From Akkermansia muciniphila (lineage in GTDB: Bacteria > Verrucomicrobiota > Verrucomicrobiia > Verrucomicrobiales > Akkermansiaceae), in assembly GCF_018709685.1 (NCBI RefSeq), contig NZ_JABDHQ010000002.1, positions 1 to 64,000 of the forward strand: a stretch of DNA of 64,000 nucleotides, in the 5' to 3' direction. Below, piece by piece: positions 43,009 through 52,470 of the stretch (positions within the stretch are counted from its first letter, which is position 1; each line of letters starts with the position of its first letter). The notes under the pieces are model-generated. The model saw only the letters and a list, made by a program, of their open reading frames with translations, did no database searches and had not been told where the DNA came from. Position numbers and translations under genes: made by a program.

Positions 43009-44553
43009 TTATTTCTTCGGCGTCACCAGGGGATGTCCGGACATTTCCGCAGGCTGTTTCAGCCCCATCAGATTCAGCAGGGTGGGGGCCACGTCCGCAA
43101 GAATGCCGTTGGAAAGATTCACCTCATCCTTGTCCGCACCCACGTAAATCAGGTCCACCAGATTAGTGGTGTGGGCCGTGTTCGGGGAGCCATCCTCATT
43201 GCGCATGTGTTCGGCATTGCCATGGTCGGCGGTAATGAGCAGCTTGCCGTCCAGTTCCAGAACCTTCTTCACGCACTTTTCCAGGGCGCTGTCCACCGCT
43301 TCGCAGGCGGCTATGCCGGCTTCCACGTAACCGGTATGTCCCACCATGTCCCCGTTGGCAAAGTTCATGATTACCACGTCGTACTTGTCTACGGCATCCA
43401 CAAACTTGTCAGCCACTTCCTCAGCGCTCATCTGGGGCTTCAGGTCGTAGGTAGCCACTTCACGGGGGGAGGGGACCAGGATGCGGTCTTCACCGGGAAA
43501 CTGGGTTTCCACGCCTCCGTTGAAGAAGAAGGTAACGTGGGCGTACTTTTCCGTTTCCGCGATGCGGAGCTGGGTTTTTCCGGCTTCCGCCACAATCTGA
43601 CCGAAGATGTTGTCCAGCTGTTCCTGTTCAAAGACAATGGGAGAAGGATACTTGGCGTCATATTCCGTCAGCGTCACGTAGTGCACTTTGGGCGTCACTT
43701 CACGGTCAAAGCCGTCAAACTCCGGGTACAGGAACGCGTCGCTCATCTGGCGGGCGCGGTCCGCACGGAAATTGAAGAAGAACACCACGTCGTTGTCGCG
43801 CACGCGCTGTTCGTTACCATACGCAAAAATGCCGGGCTTCAGGAACTCGTCCGTCTCTCCCTTGGCATAGCACTGTTCCACATACTCGGCGGGGGAACAG
43901 GTGCACTGTTCTCCGCGCCCCAGCACGATGGCATCCCACGCCAGCTTGTTGCGGTCCCAGCGCTTGTCGCGGTCCATCGCGTAAAAACGGCCGATGACCG
44001 TGATGATATTTGCGCCGTAAGGCTTGATAGCTTCTTCCAGTTCACGCATGAATCCGGCTCCGCTGGTGGGGGAGCAGTCACGGCCGTCCGTGATGGCATG
44101 GATGCAGATGTCGCGCACGCCAGCTTCATATGCGTATTTGACAATGCCAACCAGGTGGTTGATATGGCTGTGCACGCCGCCGTCGCTCACCAGGCCCAGC
44201 AGATGCAGTCGGGAGGAAGCAGCCTGGGAAAAGGCAGTCTTCAGCACGGCATTTTCACCCATGGAGCCGTCCTTGATGGCGTTATCCACCCGGCAGAGGT
44301 CCTGGAAAACCACGCGGCCCGCGCCCAGATTCAGGTGCCCCACCTCAGAATTCCCCATCTGGCCGTCCGGCAGGCCCACATCTTCCCCGGAAGCGCCCAG
44401 CAGGCTGTGGGGATAGTTGGCAAGCAGGTAATCAGTAAAGGGTGTATCAGCCAGAACAGTGGCGTCACCGTACTCTTTCGCGACATCAGGCCCCAACGGA
44501 TTGCGGCCCCAGCCGTCGCGAATCACAAGAACGACAGGCTTTTTAGAAGACAT
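43009..44553 (-). CDS. gpmI: 2,3-bisphosphoglycerate-independent phosphoglycerate mutase
   Basis: GpmI interconverts 3- and 2-phosphoglycerate with a dinuclear manganese centre. The 514-residue protein has the alkaline-phosphatase-superfamily metal motifs VIRDGWG and ITADHGNAEHM. The active-site serine lies in GQMGNSEVGHLNLGAGR, and HAITDGRD is present. Length is typical. It lies 5 bp downstream of the thioesterase gene and ends in a strong terminator. Confidence 0.95.
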   Translation of the reverse strand: MSSKKPVVLVIRDGWGRNPLGPDVAKEYGDATVLADTPFTDYLLANYPHSLLGASGEDVGLPDGQMGNSEVGHLNLGAGRVVFQDLCRVDNAIKDGSMGENAVLKTAFSQAASSRLHLLGLVSDGGVHSHINHLVGIVKYAYEAGVRDICIHAITDGRDCSPTSGAGFMRELEEAIKPYGANIITVIGRFYAMDRDKRWDRNKLAWDAIVLGRGEQCTCSPAEYVEQCYAKGETDEFLKPGIFAYGNEQRVRDNDVVFFFNFRADRARQMSDAFLYPEFDGFDREVTPKVHYVTLTEYDAKYPSPIVFEQEQLDNIFGQIVAEAGKTQLRIAETEKYAHVTFFFNGGVETQFPGEDRILVPSPREVATYDLKPQMSAEEVADKFVDAVDKYDVVIMNFANGDMVGHTGYVEAGIAACEAVDSALEKCVKKVLELDGKLLITADHGNAEHMRNEDGSPNTAHTTNLVDLIYVGADKDEVNLSNGILADVAPTLLNLMGLKQPAEMSGHPLVTPKK

Positions 44554-44558
44554 GCGCC

Positions 44559-44990
44559 TTATTTACAGGCATCCCCCCCTTTTGAAAAGCCTGAAATCAG
44601 GCATTCCTTCTCCGAGCCCGAAATAGCCTGCGGTTTGCCTCCCTTCCCCACGCGCACAACCACGTACCTTCCCTTCATGACCGGATGCTCGGAATGGAAC
44701 ACGGCAAACTTCCATTCCAGGGAACTGGTTCCCACCGTTCCCAGGGTCAATTCAATACTCAGCCAGTCCCCCAGCCCTGCGGAGCTGGAGTAATCCACAT
44801 CCACATGCACGCGGGGCCAGCCGCAATCCGGGGAAAGAACCTCCAGCCCCTGTGAACGCAGGTACTCATGTTCCACTTCCTCCACCAGGCACAGCAGCCG
44901 GGTGAAGTGGGCCACGCCGGAGGCGTCCGTATCATGAAAGGCCACCTGGCGCGTTCTGACAAAGGGGATGCGGGCAAGTTCTTCAGGCAT
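44559..44990 (-). CDS. Hotdog-fold acyl-CoA thioesterase (4HBT family)
   Basis: The 143-residue protein has the 4-hydroxybenzoyl-CoA thioesterase pattern. The active-site segment is VAFHDTDASGVAHFTRLLCLVEEVEHEYL, with catalytic Asp in D-T-D and the A-x-H-F-x-R-L-L pattern (seen in parts). VHVDVDYSSSAGLGD follows. Family members include YbgC of the Tol-Pal locus and DHNA-CoA thioesterase. No Tol-Pal or menaquinone genes are adjacent, so the substrate is open. It starts 131 bp from the divergent histidine kinase. Confidence 0.8.
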   Translation of the reverse strand: MPEELARIPFVRTRQVAFHDTDASGVAHFTRLLCLVEEVEHEYLRSQGLEVLSPDCGWPRVHVDVDYSSSAGLGDWLSIELTLGTVGTSSLEWKFAVFHSEHPVMKGRYVVVRVGKGGKPQAISGSEKECLISGFSKGGDACK

Positions 44991-45037
44991 GCCTTCATCC
45001 TGCCCCCTTCACCGGAACCATGTCCAGCCGCAAATGC

Positions 45038-45087
45038 GTGACAATATGTCACATCAGCTTGATTTGTGACATTCCTCTCTTTATATA
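45038..45087 (+). promoter_or_regulatory. Promoter with palindromic operator in front of the two-component operon
   Basis: GTGACA-ATA-TGTCAC (45038-45052) is a perfect 6-bp-arm palindrome. A third half-site TGTGACA lies at 45065-45071. Overlapping these, TTGATT (45059-45064) and TATATA (45082-45087) are 17 bp apart and form a plausible sigma-70-type promoter. The half-site falls in the spacer, which suits a repressor. Confidence 0.5.
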
Positions 45088-45121
45088 TAGGGCAAGCCCG
45101 GACGGAAACGGAACCGCCGCC

Positions 45122-46273
45122 ATGAAGAAAGACACCATTGACAAGCTGATCGGCCGCATTGACCACATCAAGGAGGAGGACCTCCAGCGCTTCTTTGTAA
45201 AGCTGGCGGAACAGCAGGGCTTTTTCCAGCAAGTGTTTGAGGCCATCCAGGAAGGCCTGATCCTGCTGGACAGCCGGGGAAAGATACTCTTTGTCAACCA
45301 GGCGGCCCTCAAGCTCCTTGACAAGGAGCCCGGCCAGGTCACGCCGGAAGACTTCTGCATCTTCCTGGGCAGGGACTGCACGTGGGACACCATCCAGCAG
45401 AGCCGGACCGCCGTTTCCCGCGACGTGGAGATCTTCTACCCGGAACACAAATTCCTGAACATTTTCATCTCCCCCATCGGCAGCAGGGACCAGGGCCACC
45501 TGATTTTAATACGGGATGAAACGCCCCGGCAGAAGAAGAACGCGGAGAATATTGAGGCGGAACGCCTGAACGCCCTGACGCTGCTGGCGGCAGGTGTGGC
45601 CCATGAAATAGGCAACCCCCTCAACTCCATAGGCCTTCATCTCCAGCTCCTGGCCCGGAAGGCAAAGAAACTCCCCCCGGAATACCGGACGGAGATGGAA
45701 GAACTGCTGAAAACGGCGGAGAGTGAGACCTCCCGGCTGGACGTGATCCTGAAACAGTTCCTCCAGGCCATCCGCCCCACCAAGCCCATCCGGGAGCCCC
45801 ACAACATTGACGCCATCATCATGGATGTCCTGAAACTGCTGGAACCGGAAATCCACCAGCGCGGCATCCAGATCAATACGGACCTCCAGCCCAGTTTACC
45901 CCTGCTCAGCCTGGACCCCGTCCAGGTCAGGCAGGTTTTTTACAACCTGATCAAGAATGCCTACCAGTCCATCCCGCCGGAGGGAGGCACCATCCTGGTT
46001 AAAAGCGGTTATACGGATGACAGCGTCTTCGTCACCGTGGCGGACACCGGCTGTGGCATTTCCCCGGAAATCATGGGCAGCATTTATGAGCCCTTCCTGA
46101 CTACCAAGTCCACCGGCTCTGGCCTGGGCCTGCTCATCGTGCGCCGCATCGTGAAGGAACACGGCGGCTCCATCACTCTGGCCAGCCAGCCGGGCCAGGG
46201 AACCACCATTACAGTCTTTCTGCCGCGCGTGGAACGCACCATCAGGCTCCTTCCCTCTTCCGTCCCGTCATGA
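45122..46273 (+). CDS. PAS-containing sensor histidine kinase (NtrB-like)
   Basis: The 383-residue protein has a coiled N-terminus, a PAS domain (about 30-130, IQEGLILLDSRGKILFVNQAAL), a HisKA dimerisation domain with phospho-accepting His161 in GVAHEIGNPLNS, and an ATPase domain with N box (NLIKNAYQSI), DTGCGI and GSGLGLLIV. No transmembrane segment is present, so it senses a cytoplasmic signal. I chose ATG 45122 over an upstream in-frame start. Its stop overlaps the response-regulator start by 4 bp, indicating a cognate pair. Confidence 0.9.
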   Translation: MKKDTIDKLIGRIDHIKEEDLQRFFVKLAEQQGFFQQVFEAIQEGLILLDSRGKILFVNQAALKLLDKEPGQVTPEDFCIFLGRDCTWDTIQQSRTAVSRDVEIFYPEHKFLNIFISPIGSRDQGHLILIRDETPRQKKNAENIEAERLNALTLLAAGVAHEIGNPLNSIGLHLQLLARKAKKLPPEYRTEMEELLKTAESETSRLDVILKQFLQAIRPTKPIREPHNIDAIIMDVLKLLEPEIHQRGIQINTDLQPSLPLLSLDPVQVRQVFYNLIKNAYQSIPPEGGTILVKSGYTDDSVFVTVADTGCGISPEIMGSIYEPFLTTKSTGSGLGLLIVRRIVKEHGGSITLASQPGQGTTITVFLPRVERTIRLLPSSVPS

Positions 46274-47673
46274 AGATGCCTGTTCTGCTGATCGTAGATG
46301 ATGAGAAACCCACGCGGGACGCCCTGCGCATGGGTTTTCAGGATGACTATGAAGTGTACACCGCTGCCAATCTTTCCCAGGCCGTCACCCTCCTGAAGGA
46401 GGAATCCCCGGACCTGGTCCTGACGGACCTGCGCCTGGGCGGTGAAAGCGGCATGGACGTATTGAAAGCCGGAGCCTCCCTGCCCCAGCCACCCAAAAGC
46501 ATCATGATGACCGCCTACGGGTCCGTGGACGCCGCCGTGGCGGCCATGAAGCAGGGCGCGTACGACTTCGTCACCAAGCCCCTGAACCTGGACGCCGTGG
46601 AACTGGTGCTCAAGCGGGCGCTCCATACACGGAATCTGGAAACGGCCAACCAGGAGCTCACCACCCGCATCCAGGCAGATTCCGGCCTCCAAAAACTGCT
46701 GGGCAGGTCCACCGCCATGGAGCATGTCTTTTCCATCATCCGGCAGGTGGCGCCCAGCAGAACAACTGTCCTGATTGAAGGGGAAAGCGGCACAGGGAAG
46801 GAACTGGTGGCCCAGGCCATCCACTCCCTTTCCGGCAGGCCGGAAAACAAATTCGTGGCCGTCAACTGCGCGGCCCTCTCCCCCCAGTTACTGGAAAGCG
46901 AACTGTTCGGCCATGAAAAAGGCTCTTTCACCGGAGCGGGACAGCGCCGCATCGGCCGCTTTGAACAGGCGGACGGAGGCACCATCTTCCTGGATGAAAT
47001 AGGGGAGATAGACGCCGGAACGCAGGTCCGCCTGCTGAGGGTTCTGTCTGAACGGACCATTGAACGCGTAGGCTCCAACACCCCCATCCCCGTCAATGTC
47101 CGCATCATCGCCGCCACCAACAAGTCACTGGAAAAACTCGTTCAGGAAGGCAAATTCCGGGAAGACCTCTACTTCCGCCTCAATGTAGTCCACATCCAGA
47201 TGCCTCCCCTCCGGGACAGGCAGGAGGACGTGCTCCTGCTCGCCACCGCCTTCCTGAAGGAATTCGCCAGGGAAAACAACCGGGAATTCAAACCCCTTTC
47301 CCATGACGCCGTGGAGGCCGTGCGGAACTACCCCTGGCCCGGAAACGTGCGGGAGCTCCGCACTGCCATGGAGCACGGCGTGGTCATGAGCAACTCCGGA
47401 AAAATAGAACTCACGCACCTTCCCCGCCAGCTGCACGCGCCGCAACGGACGGACATGCCTGAAAGGACGGCGCGGGAACCCGTACCGGACAATGAAGCCA
47501 GCACACAGAATGGGCTTGTCCCGGCAGGGGTTTTGAATTTATCCTTGCTTGAACGGAATGCCATCCGGCAAGCGCTGGCCCAATCGAACGGCAACAGAAC
47601 GGCGGCAGCCCAGCTGCTGGGCATCAGCCGCCGCACCCTTCAACGCAAATTACAAGATACCCAACTTTCATGA
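46270..47673 (+). CDS. NtrC-family sigma-54-dependent response regulator
   Basis: The 467-residue protein has a receiver domain (phosphorylated Asp53 in LVLTDLRLG, conserved Lys in VTKPLN) and a AAA+ domain with Walker A GESGTGKE. GGTIFLDEIGE and the R-finger region follow, with a C-terminal Fis-type HTH (about 430-465). The sigma-54-contacting loop reads GSFTGA where GAFTGA is usual. It should activate sigma-54 promoters when phosphorylated by the upstream kinase. Its stop overlaps the next gene by 4 bp. Confidence 0.93.
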   Translation: MKMPVLLIVDDEKPTRDALRMGFQDDYEVYTAANLSQAVTLLKEESPDLVLTDLRLGGESGMDVLKAGASLPQPPKSIMMTAYGSVDAAVAAMKQGAYDFVTKPLNLDAVELVLKRALHTRNLETANQELTTRIQADSGLQKLLGRSTAMEHVFSIIRQVAPSRTTVLIEGESGTGKELVAQAIHSLSGRPENKFVAVNCAALSPQLLESELFGHEKGSFTGAGQRRIGRFEQADGGTIFLDEIGEIDAGTQVRLLRVLSERTIERVGSNTPIPVNVRIIAATNKSLEKLVQEGKFREDLYFRLNVVHIQMPPLRDRQEDVLLLATAFLKEFARENNREFKPLSHDAVEAVRNYPWPGNVRELRTAMEHGVVMSNSGKIELTHLPRQLHAPQRTDMPERTAREPVPDNEASTQNGLVPAGVLNLSLLERNAIRQALAQSNGNRTAAAQLLGISRRTLQRKLQDTQLS

Positions 47674-49553
47674 ACGCGCCTACCACGGCATCCCGCACTC
47701 CGTTTATCATCATTCTCATCCTGCTGCTGGCAATCACGGGAGTGCAGTATTTCTTCAACTTCAACGGCCTCACCTCCAGCGCCGCCATGGACCAGGCCCA
47801 GATTGCCCGGAACGTAGCCAGGGGGCAGGGAATGTCCACCAACTGGCTGAGGCCCATCCAGATGGTATCCGGCAGCACCCGCTCCGGCCTCAACCCCTTT
47901 CTTTCAGACGCCCAGATCAATGAACAGGCAGCCATCCTGGCCGGACAGGGGGAATCCCTGATCAATACGGAAAAATTCAACCCCTACGCCCTCCGGGACA
48001 CACGCAGCGCCCCCCTGAACATCCTGGTGGAAGCCGCGGTATTCAAGGTGGCGGGCGTCCACAAATTTGACCTGTGGAAAATGACGGGCAGCTCTATGAT
48101 TTACCTGCCGGACCGCATCGTGGCCGGCATCTCCTGCATGTTCTTCATTCTGTCCGTTCTGAGCTGTTACTTCATCCTGCATAAAATGTTTGACGTCACC
48201 ATCGCCAGCTTCACCTGCCTGACGATGATTCTCAGCAATCTCTTCCTGCAATACGCCACCAGCGGCCTTCCGCAGATGATGATGCTCTTCTTCTTTTCCT
48301 GGGGCGTCTATTTCCTGTACTGCGCCCTGCAAAACCAGGAGGAAAACCGCAAATTCCTGCTGCCGGTCATTTACAGCTCCATCTGTTTTGCATGCGTCTG
48401 CCTGGCCGGCTGGATCGGCCTCTGGCCCATGGCCGGGTTCCTGATCTTTGTGGGCATCCGCTTCAGGCCGCACGGCCTGTATTGCATCCCGGGCTTCGTG
48501 ATCCTGTTCCTCCTGCTGGCCTATCCCCTTTACATCAACCGCTCCCTGACCGGTAGCCTCTTTGGGACGGCTTACTACACCATCTTCACGGGGCTGACAG
48601 GCAATGAAGAAATCGCGATGAACTCCCTGCTCTCCGGGGACATCCCCGTTGCCGCACAGAAAGCCGTCACCGCCATCATCAACAACATCATGCAGCAGGG
48701 CGACCTTCTTTATGAGAACCTGGGGAACCTCCCCCTCGCCATGGTATTCCTGCTGGCTCTTCTTCACAAATTCAGAAGGCCGGAAGTCAACCAGGCCAAA
48801 TGGGCCGTCTTCGCCCTGTGGGTTCCGTCCATCATCGGCATGGCCCTTTACACTACCAGTAAATCCGGCCTCTCCCTGGGACAGATTCAAATCCTCTTTG
48901 CCCCCTTCTTCACGGCTTACGGCACAGCCTTTGTCCTCAACCTGATCGCCAGGCACGCCAACAAGGAGGCGGCCCCCGTCATCCGCGGCTGCGTCCTGCT
49001 GGTTGCCCTGCTCCTCACCTCGCTGCCGCTTCTGCTCAGCCTTCCCCAAATAGTGCGGCTGGGCATCCTGACGAGCAGCCGCGGCATTCCGGCATGGCCG
49101 CCCTATTACCCTCCCGGGCTCAACGTAGACCTCCGCACCCAGACCTCTGAAAAGGAATTCATCCTGACGGACCAGCCCGCAGCCGTCGGCTGGTATGCAG
49201 ACAGGAAAGCCATCGGGTTCCCCAAAATGGTGGACCAGTTCATGGTCCTGGAACGCATCCTGAAATTCCACGGCAGCAAGGTGGGGAGCATCCTGGTGAC
49301 CCCGGCCTCCACGCTGGACAAGGATATCCGCACCGTGGCCTCCACCTATGGTGAATTCACCCCCCTTGTTCTGGAGGGCACGACGCTGGTCCAGACGAAG
49401 GACAGAAACCCCGTATACCTCTTCGATCACAGCCGCGCGCTCTCCCCCCTGGCAAAGCGCTTCGGCACCCCGGACTCCCGCCAATTCCTCCAGGGCGCGG
49501 ACATGATCCTTTACAAAGACCTTCAGGAAGAAAGCCCCACCCCTCAGCAATAA
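47670..49553 (+). CDS. Polytopic membrane protein, GT-C glycosyltransferase-like
   Basis: The 627-residue protein has about ten to twelve hydrophobic segments over residues 10-470 and a soluble C-terminal part (about 480-627). After the first membrane helix it has AAMDQAQIARNVARGQG, which resembles the D-x-A-x2-A-R-N-x3-G motif of GT-C and PMT-type lipid-linked glycosyltransferases. The assignment is by pattern and tentative. It overlaps the response-regulator gene by 4 bp (ATGA), so it is translationally coupled to the two-component system. Confidence 0.6.
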   Translation: MNAPTTASRTPFIIILILLLAITGVQYFFNFNGLTSSAAMDQAQIARNVARGQGMSTNWLRPIQMVSGSTRSGLNPFLSDAQINEQAAILAGQGESLINTEKFNPYALRDTRSAPLNILVEAAVFKVAGVHKFDLWKMTGSSMIYLPDRIVAGISCMFFILSVLSCYFILHKMFDVTIASFTCLTMILSNLFLQYATSGLPQMMMLFFFSWGVYFLYCALQNQEENRKFLLPVIYSSICFACVCLAGWIGLWPMAGFLIFVGIRFRPHGLYCIPGFVILFLLLAYPLYINRSLTGSLFGTAYYTIFTGLTGNEEIAMNSLLSGDIPVAAQKAVTAIINNIMQQGDLLYENLGNLPLAMVFLLALLHKFRRPEVNQAKWAVFALWVPSIIGMALYTTSKSGLSLGQIQILFAPFFTAYGTAFVLNLIARHANKEAAPVIRGCVLLVALLLTSLPLLLSLPQIVRLGILTSSRGIPAWPPYYPPGLNVDLRTQTSEKEFILTDQPAAVGWYADRKAIGFPKMVDQFMVLERILKFHGSKVGSILVTPASTLDKDIRTVASTYGEFTPLVLEGTTLVQTKDRNPVYLFDHSRALSPLAKRFGTPDSRQFLQGADMILYKDLQEESPTPQQ

Positions 49554-49561
49554 CCACCCAT

Positions 49562-49822
49562 ATGGCCAAACAACGGAAAAACGCTCCCGGATTTGAAGAA
49601 TCCGTAGCACGCCTGGAAGAAATCATCCGCCTGACGGAAGCCCCCGTCACCGAGCTGGAAGACATGATAGCCCTGGTGGAAGAAGGCAACAAGCTCATCC
49701 GCCACTGCCGCGGCATTCTTCATGATGCGGAACTGCGCATCCAAACCCTCAGCAACCCGGAAACCGTCCAGGACGGAACGGATACTGATGAACCAGACAG
49801 CAATGAATTCTCCCTCACCTGA
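49562..49822 (+). CDS. xseB: Exodeoxyribonuclease VII small subunit
   Basis: The 86-residue helical protein has the XseB pattern FEESVARLEEIIRLTEAP...LEDMIALVEEGNKLIRHCRGILHDAELRIQTL. Exo VII degrades single-stranded DNA. The large subunit gene xseA is not in this window. Its 3' end overlaps dxs by 35 bp, an arrangement seen in several bacteria. Confidence 0.9.
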   Translation: MAKQRKNAPGFEESVARLEEIIRLTEAPVTELEDMIALVEEGNKLIRHCRGILHDAELRIQTLSNPETVQDGTDTDEPDSNEFSLT

Positions 49823-51689
49823 ACTCCCGGAACTGTTGAAAGGCATCCGCAGCCATGCGGACCTGATGCAAATTCCCGAGGCGGACCTCCCCCGCCTTGC
49901 GGAAGAAATCCGGAACACCCTCATCCACTCCCTTTCCGTCACGGGGGGCCACCTGGGCCCCAACCTGGGCGTGGTGGAGCTGACCATTGCCCTCCACCGC
50001 GTTTTTGAAACGCCGCGGGACAAAATCATTTTTGACGTCTCCCATCAGGCCTACGTCCATAAAATGCTCACGGGCCGTGCCCCGATGATCCACACTATCC
50101 GCCAGCATGAGGGACTCTCCGGCTTTGCCAAAATGTCGGAATCCCCCCATGACGCCTACGGAGCAGGCCATGCGGGCACCGCGCTTTCCGCCGCCCTGGG
50201 CATGTGCGCGGCCAGGGACCTGAAGGGAGAGGATTACCATGTAGTCACCGTAGCCGGGGATGCGGCGTTCACCTGCGGCACCACCCTGGAGGCGCTGAAC
50301 AACATCAGCCAGACGACCAAGCGCTACATCACCATTCTGAATGACAATGAATGGGCCATTGATAAAAACGTGGGCGCGCTGGCAAAATACTTCAACTCCC
50401 TTCAAACCTCGGAAACCTTCTCCTGGCTGCGGGACAAGACGGCCTCCTTCATTGAAAAGCTGGGCGGCACGCAGGCCAGGGACTTCGCCCTCAAGCTGGA
50501 AGGCACTACCAAAAACCTCATCTTCCCGTCCCTGCTCTTCAACAAATTCGGCCTGCGCTACTTCGGCCCCCTGGACGGGCACGACATCCCCACCCTGATC
50601 CGCACCCTCTCCTACATCAAGGACCTCAATGAACCCGTCATCCTGCACGTGGTCACCCAGAAGGGAAAGGGCTACCAGCCCGCGCTGGACAACCCCACCA
50701 AATTCCACGGCCTGGGCTCCTACTGCGTGCGGGACGGTGAAACGCAGGGCACACCCACCCCCACCTTCTCCCACATCTTCGGTTCCACGCTGGTGGACAT
50801 GGCGCGGGAGGATGACTCCATCACGGCCATCACGGCCGCCATGGCCAGCGGCACCAAGCTGGACCTGTTCAAGGAGGCCTTCCCCAAACGCTACTTTGAC
50901 GTGGGCATTGCGGAAGAACACGGAGCCCTCTTCGCCTGCGGGCTGGCGGCGGAAGGCATGAAGCCCTACATCGCCATTTACTCCACCTTCATGCAGCGCT
51001 GCATTGACATGATCCAGCATGACGCCGCCCTGCAAAAGCTGCCCGTGCGCTTCTGCATGGACCGCGCCGGCCTCTCCCCGGACGACGGCCCCACGCACCA
51101 CGGCCTGTTTGACATCGCTATGATCCGCAGCATTCCGAACATCGTCTTCATGCAGCCCAAGGATGAAGCGGAATTCGTCCACATGCTCCGGACCATGAAC
51201 CACTACCAGAACGGCCCCACCGTCATCCGCTATCCCCGGGGCTGCGGCTCCGGAGTCCCCCTCCCCGCCACGGCGGAAATCCTCCCCATCGGCAAGGCGG
51301 AAGTGCTCCAGACCGGGAAGGACGTCACCCTTATCTCCCTGGGCACCATGATCGGCATCGCCCGGGAAACGGCCAAACTGCTGGAAGCGCAGGGCTACTC
51401 CGCCACCCTCATCAATGCCCGCTTCATCAAGCCCCTGGATGACGAATGCATCCGCCGGTACGCAACAGGCAGCCGGGTGGTCTGCACCTTTGAAGACCAC
51501 GCCGTCAGCGGCGGCTTCAACTCCGCCGTGCTGGAATCCCTGGAAGCCGGGGGCGTCGTCACGCCCGTGGAAGCCATCGCGTGGCCGGACCAGTTCATTG
51601 AACACGGCTCGGAACCCATCCTCAGAAAAAAATATGGACTCACGGCGGAAGCCGCGTTACAAAAAATCATTCCCCACCTGAACTCCTGA
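49788..51689 (+). CDS. dxs: 1-deoxy-D-xylulose-5-phosphate synthase
   Basis: Dxs joins pyruvate and glyceraldehyde 3-phosphate with thiamine diphosphate in the MEP isoprenoid pathway. The 633-residue protein has GGHLGPNLGVVELTIALH, DVSHQAYVHKMLTGR and the TPP-binding segment GDAAFTCGTTLEALNNI. It also has VGIAEEHGALFACGLA with the catalytic Glu, and DRAGLSPDDGPTHHG. The TPP motif is GDA in place of the usual GDG. The ATG at 49788 lies inside xseB, and 49803 is an alternative start. Confidence 0.95.
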   Translation: MNQTAMNSPSPELPELLKGIRSHADLMQIPEADLPRLAEEIRNTLIHSLSVTGGHLGPNLGVVELTIALHRVFETPRDKIIFDVSHQAYVHKMLTGRAPMIHTIRQHEGLSGFAKMSESPHDAYGAGHAGTALSAALGMCAARDLKGEDYHVVTVAGDAAFTCGTTLEALNNISQTTKRYITILNDNEWAIDKNVGALAKYFNSLQTSETFSWLRDKTASFIEKLGGTQARDFALKLEGTTKNLIFPSLLFNKFGLRYFGPLDGHDIPTLIRTLSYIKDLNEPVILHVVTQKGKGYQPALDNPTKFHGLGSYCVRDGETQGTPTPTFSHIFGSTLVDMAREDDSITAITAAMASGTKLDLFKEAFPKRYFDVGIAEEHGALFACGLAAEGMKPYIAIYSTFMQRCIDMIQHDAALQKLPVRFCMDRAGLSPDDGPTHHGLFDIAMIRSIPNIVFMQPKDEAEFVHMLRTMNHYQNGPTVIRYPRGCGSGVPLPATAEILPIGKAEVLQTGKDVTLISLGTMIGIARETAKLLEAQGYSATLINARFIKPLDDECIRRYATGSRVVCTFEDHAVSGGFNSAVLESLEAGGVVTPVEAIAWPDQFIEHGSEPILRKKYGLTAEAALQKIIPHLNS

Positions 51690-51696
51690 TCCATCC

Positions 51697-52470
51697 ATGA
51701 GAGCGCATACCTTCCTACTGGCGGCCCTGGTGCTCGCCCTTCTCCCCGCCTCCGCGCAGCAACCCGCCCCGGCAACCCCGGCCCCCGCGTGGGTACAGGA
51801 ATTCAACAGTCTGCCGGAAGCATCCAGAAAAAGCTACATTGACCAATTCCGCCGGGCGGAACAGCTCTTTGCCCAGAAAAGGACCATGGAATGCCTCTTC
51901 TCCCTGACGGAACTGGAAAAAATCTACGCCGGGAACCCGGGCTTATACAACCTCCGCGGCGCATGCTACATTGAAATCCGCAACGTTGAAAAGGCCCTGG
52001 AAAACTTTGAAAAGGCCTTGAAACTGGACCCTTCCAACCTCACCATCCAGTTCAATCTGGCGGAAGCCCGCTACGTCAGCCATGACTATGCCGGGGCAAT
52101 GAAAGCGTTCACGGAACTTCTGCCCTCCTTCAAGGACAACCCCGGCATGACTTCGCTGCTGCAATTCAAGCGCTACATTTGCGCCCGCAAGCTGGATGAC
52201 CAGGCTCTCGCCAGAGAACTGGAATCCCTGTACGGCCCGATGGACGATACCCCGTACTACTACTGCACCCAGGCCATCATCAAATTCCTGGGCGGGGACA
52301 AGGACGCGGCCCAGGAACAGCTCCTTTCCGCCATACGCATTCACGGAGGCACCAGCGCCATGCAGGCCTTTACGGACGCCATGACGGAAGCGGGCATCCT
52401 GCCCTCCCCTTACGGCCAGACCGTCCCGACCGCACAGCCGGAAAAAACAGGGCTGGAAAAAAACCATTGA
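51697..52470 (+). CDS. Exported TPR protein
   Basis: The 257-residue protein has a signal peptide (to about residue 22, ending ASAQQ). Several TPR-like helix pairs follow (about 75-190, with GLYNLRGACYIEIRNVEKALENFEKALKLDPSN seen in parts). TPR proteins act as protein-interaction scaffolds, and this one should work in the periplasm. It lies 7 bp after dxs, and its stop overlaps recO by 4 bp. The partner is unknown. Confidence 0.8.
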   Translation: MRAHTFLLAALVLALLPASAQQPAPATPAPAWVQEFNSLPEASRKSYIDQFRRAEQLFAQKRTMECLFSLTELEKIYAGNPGLYNLRGACYIEIRNVEKALENFEKALKLDPSNLTIQFNLAEARYVSHDYAGAMKAFTELLPSFKDNPGMTSLLQFKRYICARKLDDQALARELESLYGPMDDTPYYYCTQAIIKFLGGDKDAAQEQLLSAIRIHGGTSAMQAFTDAMTEAGILPSPYGQTVPTAQPEKTGLEKNH

